The notes below the pieces were generated by a model. That model saw nothing but the letters and a program-made list of their open reading frames with translations. It was not told the origin of the DNA and made no database searches. DNA of 7,944 bases, taken from NCBI GenBank assembly GCA_026707185.1, contig JAPOXI010000113.1, forward strand, positions 1 to 7,944. Reading direction: 5' to 3'. The translations under genes were made by a program, and so were the position numbers. This document shows positions 1 to 5,807 of the stretch, piece by piece. Numbering within the stretch: the first letter of the stretch is position 1; every line of letters begins with the position of its first letter. The DNA is from Chloroflexota bacterium (GTDB taxonomy: Bacteria > Chloroflexota > UBA11872).

Positions 1-344
1 ATCTTCTCCACGACTCTCTCGACGATCTTCTCGACCTCAACGACCTTCTCGACCTCAACCTCGACCGGAACCTCGACGACCTGCTTGACTTCGACCGTCC
101 TGGTAACGACCTTCTCCACCTGCTGAGTCACGATCTTCTCGACCGGGACTTCCCTGACCTCGGTCTCGCGGACGATCTTTTCGACCGGGACTTCCTTGAT
201 TACGGTCGTCTCGACCGGGACTTCCTTCGTCACGACCTGCGTCTCACCACAGGCGGCCAATGCCGCTGCGCCTACGCCGCCGGCCAAGCCGGCCAGTCCG
301 GTTCGAAGTACGGCCCGCCGGCTCACGCTCGGCGTCTTGATCAT
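1..344 (-). CDS. ABC transporter solute-binding lipoprotein, N-terminal part (cut by window edge)
   Basis: Reading the minus strand from an ATG at 344 gives 114 codons that run open off the left edge. The N-terminus has a twin-arginine motif (SRRAVLR, residues 8-14), a Gly/Ala/Leu-rich hydrophobic stretch and a lipobox ending LAAC (Cys32). This indicates a Tat-exported, lipid-anchored surface protein. Residues 36-115 are a low-complexity tether of repeats such as KEVPVE and VEK, built of Val, Glu, Lys and Pro. The folded ligand-binding domain should follow beyond the window. The start is well supported by GGGGAGG at 351-357, six bases upstream. This signal-plus-tether layout is known from solute-binding proteins of Chloroflexota. 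The neighbouring DppC-type permease suggests the family-5 (peptide/nickel/oligosaccharide) class, but the binding domain itself is not visible, so class and ligand are inferred. Confidence 0.82.
   Translation of the reverse strand, partial: MIKTPSVSRRAVLRTGLAGLAGGVGAAALAACGETQVVTKEVPVETTVIKEVPVEKIVRETEVREVPVEKIVTQQVEKVVTRTVEVKQVVEVPVEVEVEKVVEVEKIVERVVEK
139..225. repeat. In-frame repeats encoding the VPVE tether
   Basis: A 15-base unit (plus strand TCGACCGGGACTTCC) occurs exactly at 139-153, 181-195 and 211-225, spaced 42 and 30 bases. The copies keep the reading frame of the lipoprotein on the minus strand, where each encodes part of KEVPVE or REVPVE. A second 15-base unit (CTTCTCGACCTCAAC) is repeated at 27-41 and 45-59 and encodes VEVEK-type residues. 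These are coding repeats of the tether, not intergenic elements, and they may change copy number by slippage. Confidence 0.8.
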
Positions 345-350
345 CTGCAA

Positions 351-357
351 CCTCCCC
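351..357 (-). promoter_or_regulatory. Ribosome binding site of the lipoprotein gene
   Basis: The minus strand reads GGGGAGG, six bases before the ATG at 344. It is the strongest Shine-Dalgarno sequence in the window and fixes the start of the binding-protein gene. A binding protein is usually needed in excess over its permease, so a strong site here makes sense. Confidence 0.7.
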
Positions 358-359
358 TT

Positions 360-382
360 GAGGCGCGCAACGGTGGCGCCTC
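360..382 (-). promoter_or_regulatory. Intercistronic stem-loop upstream of the binding-protein gene
   Basis: GAGGCGC (360-366) and GCGCCTC (376-382) are perfect inverted repeats with a 9-base loop. In the minus-strand transcript they form a GC-rich hairpin whose 3' foot is two bases from the ribosome binding site. There is no run of U after it, so a classical intrinsic terminator is unlikely. It could stabilise the 3' part of the transcript or tune translation of the lipoprotein relative to the permease. The structure is seen in the sequence; the role is inferred. Confidence 0.5.
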
Positions 383-439
383 GACGAATGCGCCAGCGTA
401 CCGAATGCTCGCGCCAAATGCCACGGTCACGTTATCGAC

Positions 440-1414
440 CTAGTCGGACCACGAACTGGCCTGCGGATCAAGTGCCTCGCGCAGCCCATCGCCCAGCAGG
501 TTGATTGAAAGTACGGTGGCCGCGATGGCAAAGCCGTTGAATGTCGCTATCCACCAATAGGTTCGCAGGAGGTTTCGGCTCTTAGAAAGTTCGTACCCCC
601 ATTCGGGCGCAGGCGACTCAGCGCCGAGGCCCAGAAAGCTGAGCGTTGCGGATGCCAGAATCGCCCCACCCAAGCCGAGCGTCGCCATGATGAGAATGGG
701 GCTTACAACATTCGGCAGGATGTGGCGTAGCATGATTCGCGCATCGGACATGCCCACGGCGCGGGCCGCGCGTACATACGTCAGGTCCCGCGCGGCGAGC
801 GTCGTGCCGCGCACCACGCGTCCATAGAACGGAACGCCCGCCACTCCGAGCGCGATCATGGCATTGTTGAGTCCCGGGCCAAGCGATGCAACAACCGTCA
901 TCGCTAGCAGAATCCCGGGAAACGCCAGCATCACGTCGAGGATCCGGCTGATGACCATGTCCGGCCAGCGGCGGAAGTAGCCGGCTACAAGCCCAAGGAT
1001 GCTCCCCGCGATCAATGAGATCGTGACCGCCGAAAAGCCGATCCTTAGGGAAATGCGCGAACCCCGCACAATGCGACTGAAGACATCCCGTCCAATGTCG
1101 TCAGTTCCCAGGAGATGCCGCTGTGTCCAGGGCCGCCAGTCGTCAGGTGGGTCGAGGCGTTCGGCGAGCGGCGGTAGCCCCAACGACACAATGTCGAAGT
1201 GATTCTCGGTCTCGGTTGCAATGACGTCAGCAAAGATCGCGGCCAAGGAGATGATGAGCAACGCGGCGAGACCAGCCATGGCCGCCTTGTTGCGTCTCAG
1301 CCGGCGCCAGGCCAGGTTCCACTCGCTGCGAACGGGCGCTTCCGACCCGGACTGACCGACAAACTGCCCGACTGCTGCCACCCTATGGCCCCGATTCAAT
1401 GGACTGCGGCTCAA
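440..1414 (-). CDS. ABC transporter permease, DppC/OppC type
   Basis: This 324-residue inner-membrane protein is one half of the channel of a peptide/nickel-type importer that works with a solute-binding lipoprotein, a DppB-type partner and ATPases. It shows the OppC N-terminal segment with a first membrane helix near 46-65, the signature HLLGTDDIGRDVFSRI (100-115), several further helices (about 126-147, 161-178, 237-259 and 289-307), and the ATPase-contacting EAA loop YVRAARAVGMSDARIMLRH (213-231). The C-terminal NLLGDGLREALDP motif is typical. Length is normal for the family. The start is taken as TTG at 1414; an in-frame TGA lies just upstream and no good ribosome binding site is visible. 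A GTG at 1381 is the alternative. It lies 95 bp before the binding-protein gene. No DppB-type gene accompanies it in the window. The family is certain; the substrate is unknown, and peptides, nickel chelates or oligosaccharides are all transported by relatives. Confidence 0.94.
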   Translation of the reverse strand: MSRSPLNRGHRVAAVGQFVGQSGSEAPVRSEWNLAWRRLRRNKAAMAGLAALLIISLAAIFADVIATETENHFDIVSLGLPPLAERLDPPDDWRPWTQRHLLGTDDIGRDVFSRIVRGSRISLRIGFSAVTISLIAGSILGLVAGYFRRWPDMVISRILDVMLAFPGILLAMTVVASLGPGLNNAMIALGVAGVPFYGRVVRGTTLAARDLTYVRAARAVGMSDARIMLRHILPNVVSPILIMATLGLGGAILASATLSFLGLGAESPAPEWGYELSKSRNLLRTYWWIATFNGFAIAATVLSINLLGDGLREALDPQASSWSD

Positions 1415-1435
1415 TACCGGCGCGCATCATAGCCG

Positions 1436-1447
1436 CACCGAACGGTG
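1436..1447. repeat. Small inverted repeat between hydrolase and permease genes
   Basis: CACCG (1436-1440) and CGGTG (1443-1447) are inverted repeats separated by two bases, in the 55-bp gap between the nitrilase-family gene and the permease gene. It is short and could be chance. No terminator-like U tract follows on either strand. Confidence 0.25.
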
Positions 1448-1469
1448 GCATGGGCGGCGATTGGGTCGG

Positions 1470-2288
1470 CTAGGTCTCGGCAAGTGCGTAAAGGTCGGGC
1501 CTGCGGCTCTGGAGAGTGTTCAGCACGTGGCTGTTCCGGCGCCGGCGTCCGGCCAAAACATCGACATCGCCAGCGACCACGGTTTCGTCGCCGTCAACAG
1601 CGGCGGCGATGACTTCGCCTTCGTAATCGACGATCACTGAAACGCCCGAAAAGACTCGTGGCGGGGCCCCCGTGGGCTGCCAACCGGCTGTTCCGACCCG
1701 GTTCACCGCCGCGACAGGCACTCGATTGAACCTGGCAATGGCGGCGGCTTCCCAGACCGGCATCGACGTACGGTTATTGAGCCAGATCAGCAGGTCCGCC
1801 CCGCCGGCAACCAGCGCGACGGGGAGCTCGCCGTGCTGGCCGTCGTAGCAAATCATTAGTCCAAGCTGCACTCCGGCGAGGCCAAAAAGGCCGAGCGCCT
1901 GGCCAGCGGCAAAGGCCGCGGACTCGTCGACGCGAGGCTCGTCGTTGACGCAGAGGTGGGTCTTGGCGTAGGTCCCAACAACACCGTCTGGACCTACCAG
2001 CACGCTGCCGTTTTGGGCCCTCCCATTAGGCGCGCGGGTTACCAAGCCCACGGCAATGCCGGCGTCGTAGGCGCGGGCCAAGCCGGCGAATGCTGAAACG
2101 GTGGGGCCGTCAAGATCCTCGGCGACCGTGGTGTAGTCGTGGGTGCAATAGCCGGTGGTGACGAGTTCCGGCAGGATGGCCAGATCGGCGCCTTCCGCCA
2201 GCGCCTGTTCCGTGAGGCGCAGGGCTTGATTGCGATTGGCGGAGATTGCGCCGTCCACCGTCGAAACTTGCACGCAGGCGACGCGCAT
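1470..2288 (-). CDS. Carbon-nitrogen hydrolase (nitrilase superfamily, probable amidase)
   Basis: This 272-residue cytoplasmic enzyme hydrolyses a non-peptide C-N bond, most likely an amide or carbamoyl group, through a cysteine thioester. The Glu-Lys-Cys triad is complete: Glu41 in LPELVTTGY, Lys109 in YAKTHL and Cys147 in MICYDGQHGE. The conserved GGADLLIWLNN segment (162-172) follows the nucleophile as expected. The protein is single-domain, of normal length, with no signal peptide. ATG at 2288 starts it, 11 bp after the stop of the oxidoreductase gene, so the two are almost surely co-transcribed; the ribosome binding site is weak. The segment after the nucleophile reads GQHGE where many relatives have RFPE, which suggests an unusual branch. 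A true nitrilase cannot be excluded, but most uncharacterised members of this size are amidases. The exact substrate is unknown. Confidence 0.9.
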   Translation of the reverse strand: MRVACVQVSTVDGAISANRNQALRLTEQALAEGADLAILPELVTTGYCTHDYTTVAEDLDGPTVSAFAGLARAYDAGIAVGLVTRAPNGRAQNGSVLVGPDGVVGTYAKTHLCVNDEPRVDESAAFAAGQALGLFGLAGVQLGLMICYDGQHGELPVALVAGGADLLIWLNNRTSMPVWEAAAIARFNRVPVAAVNRVGTAGWQPTGAPPRVFSGVSVIVDYEGEVIAAAVDGDETVVAGDVDVLAGRRRRNSHVLNTLQSRRPDLYALAET

Positions 2289-2299
2289 GACTATTGCGC

Positions 2300-3352
2300 C
2301 TACCGCCCGTTGAACGGGCGCCGCTCGTTGCGGTCGAGCGGCAGGTCCACGCGCGCTCCGGTGTCAGCGCTGAGGTACGCGGCCTGCAAGATCTCTACGC
2401 AGCGGAGTCCGTCTTCGCCTGTGAGGACCGGTGTTTCATCGCGGAGCACCCAGGCGGCGAAGCTGGACCACTCTCTGTCGTAGGCACCGTCTGCCGAGTT
2501 GTGTTCCAACTGCACCGTGTAGGGCCGCTCGCCCTCGATGTGCGTCGTGACGGTCAGGTCTTGGGCGCAGTACGCAATGCCGCCACGCTCGCAGACGATG
2601 TCGAAACCGAAGGCCGTTTGATAGGTGGCCATGGGAAAGAAGGTAGAGACCTGGATCGAGCCGAGCATGCCGCTCTGAAAGGTCAGGGCCGCTGAGATGG
2701 CGTCTTCCTGGTCCGAGATTTCGGGGCGCACCTTTGGTCCGAGCACCGCGTAGACCGAGGCAACTTCGCCGAAGAGGTAGCGCAGGGTGTCGATGTCGTG
2801 GACACCGGCCCAATAGAGCAGCCCGCCGCACAGCTCCTTTTCCCGCCAGAAGCCGGTGATATGGCGGCCGAAGTAGCCGCGCACGTTAACGGCCAGCGGC
2901 CGGCCAAGTCCATCGGACCGCAGGGCATTCCTTATCGCAACCGCCGCCGGACGAAAGCGGCGCTTGTGGCCGACCATGAGCTTGACTCCGTGGGTGTCGG
3001 CCGCTTCGACCATGTCGTAGCAGTCGGCGACCGTGATGGCCATGGTCTTTTCGCAGAAGACGTGGCGGCTGGCGGCGGCGGCGTCCACAACAATGTCGCG
3101 ATGCGTGGAATGCGGCGTCACCACGGCTACGGCGTCGCAGTCGCACGCGTCTAAGAGCGATCGATGATCAGTCCAGCATGGGATGCGTCGCTGGTGGCCC
3201 AGTCGCTTGGCCTTTGCAGGGTCGACGTCGGCCACTCCAACAAGGTCGATCTCGGGCTGGCGATCAATGAGCTCGGCCGTATAGGCGCCGAAGCCGCCTG
3301 CCCCAATCAGACCCAGACGCACGCGAGGCTCTGCTGAGGTTGCGCTACTCAA
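2300..3352 (-). CDS. Gfo/Idh/MocA-family NAD(P)-dependent oxidoreductase
   Basis: This 350-residue soluble dehydrogenase probably acts on a sugar, inositol or sugar acid. The N-terminal Rossmann fold carries the nucleotide motif GLIGAGGFG (14-22). After it come the family signatures CEKTMA (100-105, with the Glu-Lys pair at 101-102), GHKRRF (128-133) and GVHDIDTLRYLFGEV (183-197), whose His185 lies where the catalytic His of this family sits. The C-terminal half is the usual open beta-sheet domain. The start is TTG at 3352, supported by GGAGG at 3363-3367 with a 10-base spacer; GTG eleven codons in is an alternative just ahead of the Rossmann strand. It is the first gene of the minus-strand run and faces the aminotransferase gene across the divergent region. 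Family assignment is firm; cofactor preference and substrate are not readable. Confidence 0.93.
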   Translation of the reverse strand: MSSATSAEPRVRLGLIGAGGFGAYTAELIDRQPEIDLVGVADVDPAKAKRLGHQRRIPCWTDHRSLLDACDCDAVAVVTPHSTHRDIVVDAAAASRHVFCEKTMAITVADCYDMVEAADTHGVKLMVGHKRRFRPAAVAIRNALRSDGLGRPLAVNVRGYFGRHITGFWREKELCGGLLYWAGVHDIDTLRYLFGEVASVYAVLGPKVRPEISDQEDAISAALTFQSGMLGSIQVSTFFPMATYQTAFGFDIVCERGGIAYCAQDLTVTTHIEGERPYTVQLEHNSADGAYDREWSSFAAWVLRDETPVLTGEDGLRCVEILQAAYLSADTGARVDLPLDRNERRPFNGR

Positions 3353-3362
3353 AGCCGATCTG

Positions 3363-3367
3363 CCTCC
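3363..3367 (-). promoter_or_regulatory. Ribosome binding site deciding the TTG start of the oxidoreductase
   Basis: The minus strand reads GGAGG, ten bases before the TTG at 3352. An ATG pair close by (within 3367-3374) is out of frame and runs into a stop almost at once, so this site most likely serves the TTG. Confidence 0.45.
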
Positions 3368-3412
3368 ATCATCACCCCGGTCAGGGGGAGTGGGATACGT
3401 CCGATTCGATAC

Positions 3413-3427
3413 CGCATGTAGTATGCG
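3413..3427. promoter_or_regulatory. Inverted repeat overlapping a possible -10 element
   Basis: CGCAT (3413-3417) and ATGCG (3423-3427) form an inverted repeat with a 5-base spacer. It overlaps the -10-like TAGTAT at 3419-3424, a position where a bound repressor would block transcription. The arms are short, so chance is possible. Confidence 0.3.
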
Positions 3428-3444
3428 CGACCCAGCGCCGTTGG

Positions 3445-3463
3445 CTGTGACGGCGGATCACAG
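3445..3463. promoter_or_regulatory. Inverted repeat, candidate operator
   Basis: CTGTGA (3445-3450) and TCACAG (3458-3463) are perfect inverted repeats with a 7-base spacer, just ahead of the ribosome binding region of the aminotransferase gene. The half-site resembles those bound by CRP/FNR-type regulators, but that family's usual spacer is six, so a different regulator, or a transcript hairpin near the start codon, is also possible. Confidence 0.45.
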
Positions 3464-3476
3464 AGAGACAAGGTGA

Positions 3477-4805
3477 GTGGTGGCGCCCTCGAACTATCCG
3501 GGCCAGACGTCGGCCTCAAATGGCGAACTGCTTGAACTTGCCGGCAACGTCATGAGTGGCGGCGCTCTTGGCTTCCTGATGCTCCCGCGATCAGAGGATG
3601 TGGTCATCCGCGAGGGGCGCGGCAGTCATCTAATCAGCGTCGACGACCGCGAGTACATCGACTATCTGATGGGCTCGGGCCCGATGTTGGTCGGTCACTG
3701 CCATCCGCGAATCCTGGAAGCCGTTGAGCACCAGATTCGGCAGGGCACGACGTTTTATTTCCTCAACGAGCCGGCGATCCGGCTGGCGGAGGAAGTGATC
3801 GAGGCGGTGCCTTGCGCAGAGCAGGTTCGGTATGTCACCACCGGATCGGACGCGACGTTTCTGTCGCTGCGCGCGGCGCGGGCGTTTACCGGCCGTCAAA
3901 AGATCCTGAAGTTCGAGGGCGGCTGGCACGGGACCGGGGACTTTGCCATGTTTGGGACGGTCCCCGGCGAAGCCAGCGACTACCCCCACGCGGACCCCGA
4001 CTCGCTGGGCGTACCCGGCGTGCTTGCGGACGAAGTGCTGGTGGCCCCGTACAACGACACAGACTTCGCCTTGCAGGTGATCGAGGAATACGCGGATGAA
4101 TTGGCGGGCATCATCATCGAGCCGCTCCAGCGGGTGCTGCGGCCGGTTCCCGGATTCCTGGAATCCGTGCGTGAGGCCTGCGACCGTCACGGAATCGTGA
4201 TGATCTACGACGAAATTGTCACCGGATTCCGCCTGGCCTGGGGTGGCGCGCAGGAGGCGTACGGCGTCGTCCCGGACATGGCCTGCTACGGCAAGGCCAT
4301 GGCGGGTGGGTTCCCGCTGGCCGTGATCGCCGGACGCCGCGACATCATGGAGCTCTACGGCAACGTCGGACGCGCGCCGAGCACCATTGCCTGGGCCAGC
4401 GGAACATTTAACGGCAATCCGGTGGCCGCCACCGCCGCGTTGGCTGCCATGGATGTTCTACGAGAGCCGGGGGTGTACGACCAGTTGCATCGCATTGGCG
4501 GACGCTTGCGAGCAGGTATCGAAGATGCCGGTCGTCGACACGGTATTCCCGTGCAGGCCCTGGGCGAGGACATGGTGTTTGGCGTTCGCTTTATGGAGAA
4601 CGTCAATCCGACGCAATGGATTGACCTGCTGGACAATGACCGCGAGATGGGGACGCAGTTCGCCATCGAGTGCGTCAAGCGCGGCATCCTGATTGTGCCG
4701 AACGAGAAGTTCTATATCTCGATTGCGCACAGCGAGGACGACGTGGATCGGACACTGGAAATCGTGGACGAGGCGCTGGCGGCCTGTAAGGCAAGGGTGG
4801 GCTAG
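3477..4805 (+). CDS. Class III PLP-dependent aminotransferase (HemL-like)
   Basis: This 442-residue fold-type I enzyme transfers an amino group to or from an aldehyde or keto substrate, or moves it within one molecule as glutamate-1-semialdehyde aminomutase (HemL) does. Key motifs are TTGSDAT (121-127, phosphate-binding region), FEGGWHG (146-152, aromatic stacking on PLP as in HemL-type enzymes), DEIVTGFR (245-252, Asp245 binding the pyridine nitrogen), and YGKAMAGGFP (271-280) with Lys273 as the Schiff-base lysine. Length is normal. The start is GTG at 3477; a second GTG directly after it (3480) is better spaced from the AAGG at 3470-3473, so the start may shift by one codon. The heme enzyme itself is less likely: the post-lysine segment differs from HemL and the neighbours are catabolic. 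A role in handling an amino-bearing metabolite together with the downstream dehydrogenase is inferred. Confidence 0.93.
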   Translation: MVAPSNYPGQTSASNGELLELAGNVMSGGALGFLMLPRSEDVVIREGRGSHLISVDDREYIDYLMGSGPMLVGHCHPRILEAVEHQIRQGTTFYFLNEPAIRLAEEVIEAVPCAEQVRYVTTGSDATFLSLRAARAFTGRQKILKFEGGWHGTGDFAMFGTVPGEASDYPHADPDSLGVPGVLADEVLVAPYNDTDFALQVIEEYADELAGIIIEPLQRVLRPVPGFLESVREACDRHGIVMIYDEIVTGFRLAWGGAQEAYGVVPDMACYGKAMAGGFPLAVIAGRRDIMELYGNVGRAPSTIAWASGTFNGNPVAATAALAAMDVLREPGVYDQLHRIGGRLRAGIEDAGRRHGIPVQALGEDMVFGVRFMENVNPTQWIDLLDNDREMGTQFAIECVKRGILIVPNEKFYISIAHSEDDVDRTLEIVDEALAACKARVG

Positions 4806-4822
4806 CGGCGACGCATCTCAAG

Positions 4823-4829
4823 AAAGGGA
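4823..4829 (+). promoter_or_regulatory. Ribosome binding site of the hydroxyacid dehydrogenase
   Basis: AAAGGGA lies six bases before the ATG at 4836 and confirms that start. It sits in the 30-bp gap after the aminotransferase stop, with no terminator between the genes. Confidence 0.55.
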
Positions 4830-4835
4830 CATCCG

Positions 4836-5780
4836 ATGCGGGTACTGATGTGCAGCCCAGACCTGGCGGCGATCACGGATGTGCTGCGAGACGCGCTGCC
4901 TGAGCACGAAATCGTTCCGACCGAACCTGAGGCGCTAGCCGGGGAGGCGCCGAACGCCGAGGTAATCATTCCGGCGCGTACCCCCATCGATGCCGCCACC
5001 ATTGCGTCGGCTTCGAGACTGCGTCTGATACAGCAATTCGGAATCGGGGTCGATCACGTTGACCTCGAAGCCGCGCGCGCCCGAGGCGTTCCCGTGGCAA
5101 ACGCGCCGGCTGGCCCCTCGGGTATCGGCAAGGCCGTGGCCGAGTTCGCCCTGATGCACCTGATAGCAGCCGGACGTCTCCTGCCAACCCACTTTCGTAC
5201 GTTGGCGGCCCGCTCAATTGCCGTTCCGTTTGGCGCCTCGCTCTTCGGAGCGCGGGTGTGCATTGTGGGTGTTGGTGGCGTTGGTAGTGAGATTGCCCGG
5301 CTTTTGAAGCCATTCGGGGCGACGCTGATTGGCGTCAAGCGAACGCCAGCTCCTGACTTGGCTGACGAGTTGGGACTGGCCGAGCTTTACACCGCCGACC
5401 GGCTGACCGAGGCCGTGCGCAATTGCGGGTTCGTGGTGCTGACAGTGCCGCTCACCGACGAGACGCATGGGCTGGTCAATCAGTCCGTGCTTGATGCCAT
5501 GCCGGATGGATCGGTTCTCGTCAACGTGTCACGCGGCCCCGTGGTCGAGCGAGAGCCTCTGATCGACGCCCTCGACAGCGGTCGCCTGCGGGCTGCCGGC
5601 CTGGATGTGTTCTGGGAAGAACCGGTAGATCCCGCCGATCCGGTGTTCGAACGCGAGGTGTTTGCCACGCCGCATGGGGCATCCGCGTGCGACATTTTCT
5701 TGCGAGGCACAACGGAGGTCGTGCGCGGAAACATCGAGCGGATGGAGGCCGGGCAGCCGCTGAAGTATCGCGTGACCTGA
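4836..5780 (+). CDS. D-isomer-specific 2-hydroxyacid dehydrogenase
   Basis: This 314-residue cytoplasmic enzyme interconverts a 2-keto acid and a D-2-hydroxy acid (glyoxylate/hydroxypyruvate reductase or phosphoglycerate dehydrogenase type). The substrate-binding half has FGIGVDHVDL (68-77). The inserted Rossmann domain has GVGGVG (145-150). The catalytic residues are Arg233 (VSRGP), Glu262 (EEP) and His280 (TPHGA), with the same spacings (29 and 18) as the Arg240/Glu269/His287 set of D-glycerate dehydrogenase. After the second Rossmann strand the sequence reads GVKRTP (166-171), with basic residues where NAD-specific members have Asp, so NADP preference is likely. There is no ACT or other regulatory C-terminal domain, which argues against a biosynthetic SerA. 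It follows the aminotransferase by 30 bp and is probably translated from the same transcript, which suggests it reduces or oxidises the keto acid linked to that step. Confidence 0.93.
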   Translation: MRVLMCSPDLAAITDVLRDALPEHEIVPTEPEALAGEAPNAEVIIPARTPIDAATIASASRLRLIQQFGIGVDHVDLEAARARGVPVANAPAGPSGIGKAVAEFALMHLIAAGRLLPTHFRTLAARSIAVPFGASLFGARVCIVGVGGVGSEIARLLKPFGATLIGVKRTPAPDLADELGLAELYTADRLTEAVRNCGFVVLTVPLTDETHGLVNQSVLDAMPDGSVLVNVSRGPVVEREPLIDALDSGRLRAAGLDVFWEEPVDPADPVFEREVFATPHGASACDIFLRGTTEVVRGNIERMEAGQPLKYRVT

Positions 5781-5807
5781 CGAGGGAACAGTGAAGGTCA
5801 GCTCGTC
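5773..5807. repeat. Two interleaved inverted repeats at the convergent gene ends
   Basis: TGACCT (5773-5778) pairs with AGGTCA (5795-5800), and GACGAG (5779-5784) pairs with CTCGTC (5802-5807). The two 6-bp pairs interleave (A-B-A'-B') across the 27-bp gap between the dehydrogenase and the convergent hydrolase-like gene. They could be competing hairpins that help end transcription from both sides. No T tract is present, so a classical intrinsic terminator is not claimed. Confidence 0.35.

Larger units (their letters stand above)
3353..3476. promoter_or_regulatory. Divergent intergenic control region
   Basis: These 124 bp separate the first gene of the minus-strand run from the first gene of the plus-strand pair and must carry promoters for both. 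No convincing -35/-10 pair was found in either direction. TAGTAT at 3419-3424 is the best -10-like hexamer for plus-strand transcription, but it has no good -35 partner. The region contains two inverted repeats, listed separately, that are candidate operator sites. Confidence 0.55.

Noticed and set aside
27..225. CRISPR-like spaced short repeats
   Set aside because: The repeats keep one reading frame, have irregular spacing and encode a known type of Val/Glu tether.
196..504. Plus-strand open frame of 102 codons at the left end
   Set aside because: It is antisense to the Tat/lipobox signal and the tether repeats, which are clearly coding on the minus strand.
2294..2695. Plus-strand open frame of 133 codons
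   Set aside because: It is a shadow of the Gfo/Idh/MocA gene, has no motif and no ribosome binding site of note.
3445..3463. Definite CRP binding site
   Set aside because: The spacer is seven bases instead of six and no regulator gene is in view; kept only as a candidate operator.
3630..4190. Open frame of 186 codons on the minus strand opposite the aminotransferase
   Set aside because: Its translation is Arg/His/Val-rich without motifs, and it lies wholly within a well-supported gene on the other strand.
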